Assembly: GCA_002774555.1 (NCBI GenBank)
Contig: PEYC01000018.1
Span: 1-13,497, forward strand
Direction: 5' to 3'
Origin: Candidatus Nealsonbacteria bacterium CG08_land_8_20_14_0_20_36_22
Lineage (GTDB): Bacteria; Patescibacteriota; Minisyncoccia; Minisyncoccales; GWA2-38-27
Length of the DNA stretch: 13,497 nt
Every line of letters starts with the position of its first letter. The first letter of the stretch is position 1. The translations under genes were made by a program, and so were the position numbers. Positions 1-6,124 of this stretch are shown piece by piece. The notes beneath the pieces were generated by a model. It was not told the origin of the DNA and ran no database searches. It saw only the letters and a program-made list of their open reading frames with translations.

Positions 1-23
1 TAAGATAACCATAGTTCAATCTA

Positions 24-52
24 TTGCCAAAAAAGGGAATTTTTGCTATAAT
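24..52 (+). promoter_or_regulatory. Promoter of the plsC-like gene
   Basis: TTGCCA at 24-29, a 17-base spacer, and TATAAT at 47-52 preceded by TGC (extended -10). The predicted start near 59 gives a leader of about 52 bases. The leader ends in AAGGAG (97-102), eight bases before the ATG at 111. This is one of the best sigma-70-type matches in the window; it is read by eye only. Confidence 0.75.
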
Positions 53-110
53 TGAACATTGAAAAATAGAGATTTCTTGTTCTTTGAAATTTTAATAAGG
101 AGAAAATGCA

Positions 111-872
111 ATGAAAAAAATAAAAGATAAGCTTGTTGATAAGATAGTGCTTTTGGGAACGGTTTATACGATCGGAGTTTTTTTGGCAGTTCTTTTGAAT
201 TTATTCAGGGTTTTGGGAAGAATTCGGATTCTGCACTGGGAGCGTTTTCCCAACTATCGTTGTAGTCCAAAATTATATAAAAATGGTTTGATTTTAGTTT
301 CTAACCATCCTTCTTTGCTAGAACCATTTTTACTGCCAGTTTTGTTTTGGAAAGAATATCTTTTACACCCAATTCAACTTAGTCCTTGGAGCACTCCAGA
401 TAAAGTCAATTATTACGATAAATGGTATTGGTTTTGGATCCGTCCATTAGCAATTCCTATTGAACGAGGGAATAAACAAGAAGAATTGAGGGCCTTCGTA
501 AAGTTAAGAAGAATTTTAAACTCGGGAGGGATAGTTGTTATTTTTCCTGAGGGAGGCAGAACTTGCAATGGTAAGCATGGTGAATTTTATTGGAGCGAGA
601 GAGGAAAAAAAATAAGGCGGTTGAAAGATGGAGTAGGTTTATTAGTTCAAAAAACCGGAGCAGCGGTTTTGCCCACTTGGGTTGATGGCGCGGAAAATTT
701 TTTGCCGAATTTTCCGAATCGGACAAAACTGTACCATGCTTTTCCAAGATTTCGGGAAAAGATAACTATTAAAATTGGCGAACCTATGAAATTTGAAAAA
801 GTTAAATCGTCAGGAGAAATAAGCCAAAAATTGGCAACTATTCTTCTTCATTCAGCCGATGAAGAAGAATAA
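111..872 (+). CDS. PlsC-like 1-acyl-glycerol-3-phosphate acyltransferase family protein
   Basis: A 253-residue membrane-associated acyltransferase of the PlsC/LPLAT family. These enzymes transfer a fatty acyl chain from acyl-ACP or acyl-CoA to lysophosphatidate or a related acceptor. A hydrophobic segment lies at about residues 12-32. Motif I is NHPSLLEPF (N65, H66), motif II is IPIERGN (about 115-121), motif III is FPEGGR (145-150), and motif IV is LPTWVDG (187-193). Motif I is H-X4-E (H66, E71), where the classical family has H-X4-D, so the catalytic dyad is conservatively altered. The start is supported by AAGGAG at the right distance. A terminator follows the stop directly, so the gene is probably monocistronic. 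An acyl carrier protein gene about 200 bases downstream makes acyl-ACP a reasonable donor, but the true acceptor is unknown. Confidence 0.88.
   Translation: MKKIKDKLVDKIVLLGTVYTIGVFLAVLLNLFRVLGRIRILHWERFPNYRCSPKLYKNGLILVSNHPSLLEPFLLPVLFWKEYLLHPIQLSPWSTPDKVNYYDKWYWFWIRPLAIPIERGNKQEELRAFVKLRRILNSGGIVVIFPEGGRTCNGKHGEFYWSERGKKIRRLKDGVGLLVQKTGAAVLPTWVDGAENFLPNFPNRTKLYHAFPRFREKITIKIGEPMKFEKVKSSGEISQKLATILLHSADEEE
841..869 (+). repeat. Perfect 10-bp inverted repeat at the 3' end of the plsC-like gene
   Basis: TTCTTCTTCA (841-850) and TGAAGAAGAA (860-869) pair perfectly around a 9-base loop. They encode the last residues of the acyltransferase. The repeat abuts the terminator hairpin that begins at 871, so the transcript ends in two tandem hairpins. 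Confidence 0.7.
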
Positions 873-907
873 ACCCAAGCATACATTCAATTTGCTTGGG
901 TTTTTTT
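871..907 (+). terminator. Rho-independent terminator of the plsC-like gene
   Basis: An 11-bp perfect stem, AAACCCAAGCA (871-881) with TGCTTGGGTTT (893-903), closes an 11-base loop and is followed by an unbroken T run to 907. The stem begins inside the TAA stop codon of the upstream gene. Confidence 0.93.
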
Positions 908-912
908 AGTCC

Positions 913-941
913 TTTTCAAAATCTCAAAATTAGTATATAAT
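913..941 (+). promoter_or_regulatory. Promoter of tRNA-Ala (and probably acpP)
   Basis: TATAAT at 936-941 with TTTTCA (913-918) 17 bases upstream. The predicted start is near 948, seven bases before the mature tRNA 5' end. No comparably good promoter is visible between the tRNA and acpP, only TATAAG at 1051-1056 without a clear -35 box, so read-through into acpP is likely. Confidence 0.65.
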
Positions 942-954
942 AGTTAAAGAAAAC

Positions 955-1027
955 GGGCCCATAGCTCAGTTGGTAGAGCGTGCGCATGGCATGCGCGAGG
1001 TCGCGGGTTCAAGTCCCACTGGGTCCA
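955..1027 (+). tRNA. tRNA-Ala (GGC anticodon)
   Basis: A complete cloverleaf can be folded. The acceptor stem is GGGCCCA/TGGGTCC, the D arm is GCTC/GAGC, and the anticodon loop ATGGCAT (986-992) carries GGC at 988-990. The variable loop is AGGTC and the T loop TTCAAGT. The acceptor stem has the G3-U70 wobble pair, the classic alanine identity element, and A73 is the discriminator. The T stem has one C-A mismatch (1004 with 1018). CCA is not encoded: A73 is followed by CCG, so a CCA-adding enzyme is required. Confidence 0.95.
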
Positions 1028-1081
1028 CCGTTTAGTTTATTTTAAAACCTTATAAGTGTTTTTTAGTAAAGGAGAAAAGCA

Positions 1082-1348
1082 ATGTCAGAAGTTAATGTTG
1101 AAAATATTGAAGCTGAAGTAAAAACTTTTGTCTGCGAAGAATGGGGCGTGGGTACTGCCAAAGTAAAAAGGGAAACATCGTTTATTGATGACCTTAAGGC
1201 TGATTCTTTGGAGTTAGTTGAGCTGGTAATGGAACTTGAAGAGAGATTTAACATAAAAATTCCTGACGAAGACGCAAAAAAGATTCTAACTGTTGGAGAT
1301 GCAATTGATTATATTGCGTCTGCAGTGCCAAAAAACAGCAACAACTAA
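1082..1348 (+). CDS. acpP: Acyl carrier protein
   Basis: An 88-residue acidic protein with the typical ACP helical pattern. The phosphopantetheine site is ADSLELVEL with Ser42 as the attachment residue, followed by the helix ELEERFNIKIPDEDAKKI. The usual family length is 75-85 residues. The start at 1082 is fixed by AAAGGAG (1068-1074), seven bases upstream. It lies 54 bases after tRNA-Ala and is probably transcribed with it; a terminator follows the stop. ACP carries acyl chains as thioesters for fatty-acid or lipid synthesis. Full fatty-acid synthesis is often missing in CPR bacteria, so the role here may be limited to acyl transfer, possibly with the PlsC-like enzyme upstream. That pairing is an inference from context. 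Confidence 0.95.
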   Translation: MSEVNVENIEAEVKTFVCEEWGVGTAKVKRETSFIDDLKADSLELVELVMELEERFNIKIPDEDAKKILTVGDAIDYIASAVPKNSNN

Positions 1349-1353
1349 AAAAT

Positions 1354-1394
1354 AAAGAGGCACGATATGTATTGCGTATTGTACCTCTTTTTTT
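1354..1394 (+). terminator. Rho-independent terminator of acpP
   Basis: AAAGAGG (1354-1360) pairs with CCTCTTT (1384-1390). After one C-A mismatch the stem continues inward with ACGATA-like pairing, including two G-U pairs. A T run extends to 1394. Confidence 0.85.
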
Positions 1395-1428
1395 ATTACT
1401 CTTTATTCCAAGGTAATTGCAGGGGGTG

Positions 1429-1456
1429 TTGATTTTTTATTTTAATTTGGTATAAA
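1429..1456 (+). promoter_or_regulatory. Promoter of the S41 protease, with the start site at the ATG
   Basis: TTGATT (1429-1434), a 16-base spacer, then TATAAA (1451-1456) preceded by TGG (extended -10). Exactly six bases separate the -10 box from the ATG at 1463, so the expected +1 coincides with the A of the start codon. There is no Shine-Dalgarno sequence just upstream, which fits a leaderless mRNA. Confidence 0.6.
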
Positions 1457-1462
1457 AAGATA

Positions 1463-2638
1463 ATGCGTAGAAATTTTACTTTTATTTTTTTAATCATTAG
1501 TTTGGGCTTTGGTTTTCTATTTGGCTTTTTAGTTGGGAAAAGTTCAGTTGTCTGTTCTATTTGTCCGCCAGAAAATGTTGATTTTTCAATTCTCTGGGAA
1601 ACCTGGAAAAAACTTGAAGAAAACTATGTTGCCCCAAAAGCCTTAGACGCCCAAAAAATGATTTACGGCGCGGTCTCGGGAATGATAAAATCCTTAGAAG
1701 ATCCCTATACTATTTTTTTCAACCCAGAAGAGGCAAAAACATTTTTAGAGGATGTCAGCGGTCGTTTTGAGGGAGTGGGTATGGAAATCGGCATAAAAAA
1801 AGGACAACTCCAAGTGATTGCTCCTTTAGAAGAAACACCTGCTCAAAAAGCAGGGTTGAGAGCCGGAGATAAAATTTTAAAAATTGATGACAATTCTACT
1901 GTTGACCTATCCACAGAAAAAGCTGTTTCTCTTATTAGGGGGCCAAAGGGAACAAAAGTTACTTTAACTATTTTAAGAGAGAACTGGCAGGAACCAAAAG
2001 ATTTTATAATTTTCAGGGACATTATCAATGTTCCATCTTTAAAATGGGAACTGAAAGATGAAAATATTATCTATATCAAACTTTATCATTTTTCTGAAAA
2101 AGTTGATTGGGATTTTAAAGAAGCAGCCTACGAGATTTTAAATAGTCCTGCTAAAAAAATAATATTGGATTTAAGAAATAATCCTGGGGGATATTTAGAA
2201 AGAGCTCAGGATATTGCCGGCTGGTTTTTAGAAAAAGGTCAAATTGTGGTAATTGAGGACTTTGGCGAAAAAAAAGAACAAATAATTTATAGAAGCGAAG
2301 GCAATTCCAAATTCTCAAATTATCCGTTGGTGATTTTGATTAATCAGGGTTCGGCTTCTGCTGCTGAGATACTGGCTTCTGCTCTTCGGGATAACCGCGG
2401 TATAAAAATAATTGGTGAGACATCTTTCGGAAAGGGGTCTGTCCAACAATTAGAAAATTTAAAAGATGGTTCTAGTTTGAAGATTACAGTTGCCAATTGG
2501 CTTACCCCGAAAGGAGACTTAATTACAGATAAAGGATTAGAGCCGGATATTAAGGTGGAAATGACTGAGGAGGACTATGAGCAAGACAAAGATCCTCAAT
2601 TAGACAAGGCACTTGAAATTATAAAAGGGATGGAGTAA
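1463..2638 (+). CDS. S41 family C-terminal processing protease (CtpA/Prc-like)
   Basis: A 391-residue envelope serine protease. Family members degrade or trim extracytoplasmic proteins from their C termini, using a Ser-Lys dyad. The N terminus is a membrane anchor or uncleaved signal (about residues 7-25). A PDZ domain follows at roughly 90-170 (EGVGMEIGIKKGQ, then AGLRAGDKILKIDD). The S41 core contains LDLRNNPGGYLERA, the nucleophile region GSASAAEI with Ser299 as probable nucleophile, and GETSFGKGSVQQ with Lys324 as the probable general base. The 25-residue Ser-Lys spacing equals that of E. coli Prc. The C terminus is acidic. Length is typical for CtpA proteins and no domain is missing. It stands alone between the acpP terminator and an AT-rich repeat, with its own near-leaderless promoter. 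Confidence 0.95.
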   Translation: MRRNFTFIFLIISLGFGFLFGFLVGKSSVVCSICPPENVDFSILWETWKKLEENYVAPKALDAQKMIYGAVSGMIKSLEDPYTIFFNPEEAKTFLEDVSGRFEGVGMEIGIKKGQLQVIAPLEETPAQKAGLRAGDKILKIDDNSTVDLSTEKAVSLIRGPKGTKVTLTILRENWQEPKDFIIFRDIINVPSLKWELKDENIIYIKLYHFSEKVDWDFKEAAYEILNSPAKKIILDLRNNPGGYLERAQDIAGWFLEKGQIVVIEDFGEKKEQIIYRSEGNSKFSNYPLVILINQGSASAAEILASALRDNRGIKIIGETSFGKGSVQQLENLKDGSSLKITVANWLTPKGDLITDKGLEPDIKVEMTEEDYEQDKDPQLDKALEIIKGME

Positions 2639-2650
2639 AATACAATAATA

Positions 2651-2740
2651 AATTTCTAATTTTTAATTTCGAATTTCGAATAAATTTTTAATGATTTAAT
2701 TTTAAATTAAAAATTCATAATTGATTCAAAATTCAAAATT
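2651..2740 (+). repeat. AT-rich dispersed repeat, copy A
   Basis: An intergenic block made of AATTT/TTAAT-like units between the protease gene and rplI. Starting at AATTTTTAATTT, 36 bases align without gaps to copy B (9883-9960) with about 28 identities, both in + orientation. Matching core pieces are AAATTTTTAATG in A and AAATTCTCAATG in B. It lies outside coding sequence and has little hairpin potential. Function is unknown; similar AT-rich blocks recur in CPR genomes as I recall, but I cannot verify that here. Confidence 0.65.
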
Positions 2741-2751
2741 ATTTTAGAGTT

Positions 2752-3201
2752 ATGCGGGTTATTCTCCTCCAAGATATTGAAAATTTAGGAAAGAAATACG
2801 AGGTAAAGGACGTTAAAGATGGTTATGCCAGGAATTTTCTGATTCCTAAGGGTTTGGCTAAAATAGCTACCGAGCAAGCTATAAGGTGGGCAGAAACCCA
2901 AAAGGAAGCTCTAGTAAAAAAGGCTGAAGAAGAACTTAAAAAAGTTCAACAATTAGCTTCACAAATTGATGGATTAGAACTTGTAATTACAGTTAAACTC
3001 GGAAAAGAAGAACAGCTTTTTGAAAAAATAACCTCTCAAAAAATTTCAGAAAAATTAGCAGATTTAGGATTTGAAATAAAAAAAGAACAAATTGATTTAG
3101 TGGAAGCAATTAGTGAACCTGGAGAGTTTCCGGTGAAAGTTAAGCTTAAGCACAATTTAGAGGCTGAAATAAAAGTAATTATTACAGAAGAAAAATCCTA
3201 A
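2752..3201 (+). CDS. rplI: 50S ribosomal protein bL9
   Basis: 149 residues, the normal length for bL9. The N-terminal domain is highly recognisable: MRVILLQDIENLGKKYEVKD then DGYARNFLIPKGLA, the rRNA-binding part. A long charged connecting helix (about residues 48-75) and a C-terminal domain follow. bL9 binds 23S rRNA near the L1 stalk and helps limit frameshifting. The start has no convincing Shine-Dalgarno sequence. A weak -10-like TATTTT (2740-2745) lies exactly six bases before the ATG, so a leaderless start is possible but poorly supported. pyrG begins one base after the stop, which indicates co-transcription. Confidence 0.96.
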   Translation: MRVILLQDIENLGKKYEVKDVKDGYARNFLIPKGLAKIATEQAIRWAETQKEALVKKAEEELKKVQQLASQIDGLELVITVKLGKEEQLFEKITSQKISEKLADLGFEIKKEQIDLVEAISEPGEFPVKVKLKHNLEAEIKVIITEEKS

Positions 3202-3202
3202 A

Positions 3203-4831
3203 ATGGCAAAATTTATTTTCGTTGCCGGAGGAGTAATGTCCGGCATTGGTAAAGGAATAGCAGTAGCTTCTATCGGAAAGATTTTAAAAAGCAAAGGATT
3301 TAAAGTAACAGCTATTAAAATTGACCCTTATATTAATGTTGATGCCGGGACAATGAACCCCATAGAACACGGAGAAGTTTTTGTGACCGATGACGGAGTT
3401 GAATGCGACCAGGATGTCGGCAATTATGAAAGATTTTTGGACGAGAATATTTATACGGATAATTATATAACCACAGGCAGGGTCTATCAGGCAGTAATTA
3501 ACCGTGAAAGAAATTTAAAGTACGGCGGTAAATGTGTAGAAGTGGTGCCGGATATCCCTAATGAGGTAATCTCCCGGATTAAAAAAGCTGGCAGAAAAAC
3601 AATAGCTGATTTTGTTTTGATTGAAATTGGAGGAACGGTAGGAGAATACCAAAATATGCTTTTTTTAGAAGCAGCCAGAATGATGAAATTATCTCGTCCC
3701 AAAGACGTGCTTTTTATTTTAGTCAGTTATTTGCCTATTCCCAGAATGATCGGGGAGATGAAGACCAAACCCACTCAATATGCTGTAAGAACATTAAATT
3801 CGGCCGGGATCCAACCGAATATAATTCTGGCTAGATCAACGGTTCCTTTAGACGAAATCAGAAAGAAAAAAATATCAGTTTTTTGCAACGTTGCTCCCAA
3901 AGATGTTATTTCTGCTCCAGACATTGAGACGATTTATGAAATTCCTCTTAATTTTGAAAAAGAAAATTTGGGAAATTTAATTTTAAAAAAGTTAAATTTA
4001 AGGCCTAGAAAAAAAAGAGACCTTAAGGATTGGGAAGTATTAATAAAAATAATAAAAAATACTAAAAGGGCAGTTAAAATCGGAATAGTTGGAAAGTATT
4101 TTGAGACAGGGAAATTCACTTTAATGGATTCTTATGTTTCGGTAATTGAATCAATAAAACACGCCGCTTATTTTTTTAAAAGAAAACCGGAAATTTTTTG
4201 GCTGTCAGCGGAAAAATATGAAAAAATCCCCAGCCAATTAAAAGAACTAAAAAAATATGACGGCATTGTTGTTCCCGGCGGTTTTGGCCTAAGAGGCATA
4301 GAAGGAAAAATAAAAGTTATCGGATTTTGCCGAAAAAATAAAATTCCTTTTTTAGGACTTTGTTTAGGAATGCAGTTAGCGGTAATTGAATTTGCCAGAA
4401 ATGTCTGCGGATTAAAAAAAGCAAATTCAACTGAATTTATGAAAAAAGGAATTGATAATGTGATTGACGTAATGCCAGAACAGAAGGTCTTATTAAAAGA
4501 AAAAAAATACGGAGGGACAATGCGACTAGGAGCTTATAAATGTAAATTAAAACCCGGAACCAATAGTTCCAGGGCTTACAAATCAAATATAATATCTGAA
4601 CGTCACCGCCACCGTTATGAATTAAACAATAATTATAGAGAGTTTTTAGAAAAAAAGGGTCTGGTAATAGCCGGCATCAATCCTGAGAAAAATTTAGTAG
4701 AAATTATTGAAGTAAAAAATCATCCCTTCTTTGTCGCTACTCAGTTTCATCCGGAATTTAAATCAAGGCCCTTAAAGCCCCATCCATTGTTTAAAGAATT
4801 TATTAGAGCAGCTCTACGTTTACAATTTTAA
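3203..4831 (+). CDS. pyrG: CTP synthase (glutamine-hydrolysing)
   Basis: A 542-residue full-length CTP synthase, which converts UTP to CTP with ATP and glutamine-derived ammonia. The N-terminal amidoligase domain (about 1-265) starts FIFVAGGVMSGIGKG and contains KIDPYINVDAGTMNP, HGEVFVTDDG and MKTKPTQYAVR. The C-terminal class I glutamine amidotransferase domain (about 290-540) has PGGFGLRG, GLCLGMQLA with nucleophile Cys387, and HPEF with His516 and Glu518. These positions match the E. coli triad almost residue for residue. The ATG lies one base after the rplI stop, so translation is probably coupled. The last 29 bases overlap, tail to tail, the end of rpmA on the opposite strand. Confidence 0.97.
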   Translation: MAKFIFVAGGVMSGIGKGIAVASIGKILKSKGFKVTAIKIDPYINVDAGTMNPIEHGEVFVTDDGVECDQDVGNYERFLDENIYTDNYITTGRVYQAVINRERNLKYGGKCVEVVPDIPNEVISRIKKAGRKTIADFVLIEIGGTVGEYQNMLFLEAARMMKLSRPKDVLFILVSYLPIPRMIGEMKTKPTQYAVRTLNSAGIQPNIILARSTVPLDEIRKKKISVFCNVAPKDVISAPDIETIYEIPLNFEKENLGNLILKKLNLRPRKKRDLKDWEVLIKIIKNTKRAVKIGIVGKYFETGKFTLMDSYVSVIESIKHAAYFFKRKPEIFWLSAEKYEKIPSQLKELKKYDGIVVPGGFGLRGIEGKIKVIGFCRKNKIPFLGLCLGMQLAVIEFARNVCGLKKANSTEFMKKGIDNVIDVMPEQKVLLKEKKYGGTMRLGAYKCKLKPGTNSSRAYKSNIISERHRHRYELNNNYREFLEKKGLVIAGINPEKNLVEIIEVKNHPFFVATQFHPEFKSRPLKPHPLFKEFIRAALRLQF

Positions 4832-5081
4832 TTATTCGTTGAGAACCGTCAAATCGTTTTTTTCTTTTTGTTTTGAATTTAACAATACCTTCTTTAACGG
4901 CATAAAGAGTATCGTCAGACCCCTTTTTGACGTTTTTTCCAGGGTAAAATTTTGTTCCTCGCTGGCGAATAATTATCTGACCAAAATTCACTTTTTGTCC
5001 TTCAAAAAGTTTTACCCCAAGGTATTTTGGAAGAGAATCTCTTCCTAATTTTGTAGCTCCAGCAGCTTTTGTCTTAGCCAT
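4803..5081 (-). CDS. rpmA: 50S ribosomal protein bL27
   Basis: 92 residues from the chosen start, near the usual 85-95. It is recognised by MAKTKAAGATKLGRDSLPKY, LGVKLFEGQKV and IIIRQRGTKFYPGKNVKKG. The N-terminal arm of bL27 reaches into the peptidyl-transferase centre. The start at 5081 is preferred over an in-frame codon 48 bases further upstream because AAGGA lies nine bases before it and the family normally starts MAxxKA. The usual partner rplU (bL21) is not adjacent, so the gene appears to be monocistronic with its own promoter (5101-5129). The 3' end overlaps the 3' end of pyrG by 29 bases, so neither gene has a separate terminator here. Confidence 0.95.
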   Translation of the reverse strand: MAKTKAAGATKLGRDSLPKYLGVKLFEGQKVNFGQIIIRQRGTKFYPGKNVKKGSDDTLYAVKEGIVKFKTKRKKRFDGSQRIIKIVNVELL

Positions 5082-5100
5082 AAATGTATATCCTTGAATT

Positions 5101-5129
5101 ATGTTAGCAAAATTATTAGAACTTGTCAA
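5101..5129 (-). promoter_or_regulatory. Promoter of rpmA
   Basis: On the - strand: a perfect TTGACA (5129-5124), a 17-base spacer, and TAACAT (5106-5101) preceded by TGC (extended -10). The predicted start is near 5094, so the leader is very short (about 13 bases) but holds the AAGGA ribosome-binding site. Its -35 box overlaps, one base offset, the -35 box of the + strand promoter at 5123-5150. Confidence 0.75.
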
Positions 5130-5223
5130 AAAAAATCAAAAAGATATAATATTAATTATCGGGGTTATTTTAATTTCTTTACTTTCTTTTGCAATAGGAA
5201 TTATATTATGCAAATTGCAATAA
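5101..5223 (+). CDS. Possible 40-residue single-pass membrane micro-ORF or gene remnant
   Basis: Starting at ATG 5101 and ending at TAA 5221-5223, this frame encodes MLAKLLELVKKNQKD followed by a hydrophobic helix (IILIIGVILISLLSFAIGII) and LCKLQ. The layout, a short basic head then one membrane span, looks like the N-terminal anchor of larger CPR exported proteins. Against a real gene: there is no Shine-Dalgarno sequence, the ATG lies inside the -10 box of rpmA, and the best + strand promoter (5123-5150) would start transcription after the ATG. The end overlaps the start of the flavoprotein gene by 16 bases. It may be a truncated relic of a larger gene. Confidence 0.3.
   Translation: MLAKLLELVKKNQKDIILIIGVILISLLSFAIGIILCKLQ
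5123..5150 (+). promoter_or_regulatory. Promoter of the flavoprotein-uppS pair
   Basis: TTGTCA (5123-5128), a 16-base spacer, TATAAT (5145-5150). The predicted start is near 5157, giving a leader of about 51 bases with AGGA at 5196-5199, eight bases before the ATG at 5208. It is back-to-back with the rpmA promoter and shares five of six -35 bases with it. Confidence 0.65.
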
Positions 5224-6113
5224 TTGGCGGAGGAATCTGCGGTCTATATTTGGCTTGGAAACTTTCAGAAAAAGGACATAATGTTACGGTTTTTGAAAAG
5301 AAAGGAGAAATTGGCAATGAAGTTTGCTCGGGATTATTTTCTCAAAGAATTTTTGAATTAATCCCGCTTTCAGCGGGATTAATTCAAAATAAAATAAATT
5401 CTGTTTTTTTACATTTTCCCAGAAAAACAATTATTTTAAAGTTTTCTAAAACTTTTTTTGTAATTTCTCGTTTTGAATTAGACAAATTGGTAGCTGAGAT
5501 TGCCAAGAAAGCCGGGGCTAAAATCATTTTAAATTATAATGTTTCTTCAGTACCCGAAGGGTTTGATAAAATAATTGGCTGTGACGGCGCTGACTCTTTT
5601 GTCAGAAGAAGTTTAGGTTTAAATGAACCAGAATATAAATTAGGCATTTTAGGATTTGTTCATAAAAAGAATTTTTCTAATTATGTAGAAGTTTGGCCTT
5701 GTAAAACTGGCTTTTCGTGGAAAATTCCAAGGGGCAATAACATAGAATATGGAGTAATGGCAAAACCGAAAGAAGCCAAATCAATATTTGACAACTTCCA
5801 ACTTGAGAAAAAAGCCAGAATTGTGCCTCAAGGATTTATAATACCAAATAATCAAAAAATTACTCTTTGCGGAGACGCTGCCGGTTTAACTAAACCATGG
5901 TCGGGTGGGGGAGTGGTTTGGGGACTTACAGCAGCGGAGATTCTTTTAAAAACTTTCCCTGATTTTTTAAAATATAAAAGAGCGGTGAGGAGATTTTTTA
6001 TCCCGAAGATTATTTTTTCCGAGATAGCTGTTAAGACAATTTATTTTTTAGGATTTAAAATGCCTTGGCTGTTACCGAAAAAGAGTAGAATAGAATCAGA
6101 TTTTCTGCTATAA
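5208..6113 (+). CDS. FAD-dependent oxidoreductase of the geranylgeranyl reductase family
   Basis: A 301-residue flavoprotein. Domain order: Rossmann dinucleotide-binding motif IAIIGGGICGLYLA (G7-x-G9-xx-G12) with acidic E30 ending beta-2, then the family-type VCSGL (Cys40), GCDGADSFVRRSLG, the GFSWKIP segment like the YxWxFP motif of geranylgeranyl reductases, and the second FAD motif LCGDAAGLTKPWSGGG. Known relatives hydrogenate isoprenoid chains of chlorophyll side chains, archaeal lipids or quinones. The start at 5208 is chosen because AGGA lies eight bases upstream and the fold begins there; the longer in-frame extension upstream is unsupported. uppS starts 11 bases after the stop, which suggests a polyprenyl substrate. 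Oddity: a 17-bp perfect palindrome (5351-5389) lies in frame and encodes residues 48-61. The C terminus is shorter than in many family members. Confidence 0.85.
   Translation: MQIAIIGGGICGLYLAWKLSEKGHNVTVFEKKGEIGNEVCSGLFSQRIFELIPLSAGLIQNKINSVFLHFPRKTIILKFSKTFFVISRFELDKLVAEIAKKAGAKIILNYNVSSVPEGFDKIIGCDGADSFVRRSLGLNEPEYKLGILGFVHKKNFSNYVEVWPCKTGFSWKIPRGNNIEYGVMAKPKEAKSIFDNFQLEKKARIVPQGFIIPNNQKITLCGDAAGLTKPWSGGGVVWGLTAAEILLKTFPDFLKYKRAVRRFFIPKIIFSEIAVKTIYFLGFKMPWLLPKKSRIESDFLL
5351..5389 (+). repeat. 17-bp perfect inverted repeat inside the flavoprotein gene
   Basis: TTTTGAATTAATCCCGC (5351-5367) and GCGGGATTAATTCAAAA (5373-5389) pair without a mismatch around the loop TTTCA. The repeat is in frame and encodes about residues 48-61. 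Its core TCCCGCTTTCAGCGGGA is 15/17 identical to the reverse complement of the hairpin at 12371-12387. This suggests a small REP-like palindromic element that inserted without breaking the gene. Confidence 0.85.
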
Positions 6114-6114
6114 T
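6106..6114 (+). promoter_or_regulatory. Extended -10 promoter element before uppS
   Basis: TGCTATAAT, a perfect extended -10 box, overlaps the stop codon of the flavoprotein gene. Only a poor -35 (TAGAAT, 6086-6091) lies 17 bases upstream. The predicted start is near 6121, four bases before the uppS ATG at 6125. No Shine-Dalgarno sequence is present, so uppS may be read from a near-leaderless mRNA as well as by read-through. Confidence 0.5.
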
Positions 6115-6124
6115 TTATAAAAAT

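Noticed and set aside
4839..5048. 69-residue + strand open frame opposite rpmA
   Set aside because: It lies wholly within the conserved bL27 gene on the other strand; a shadow frame.
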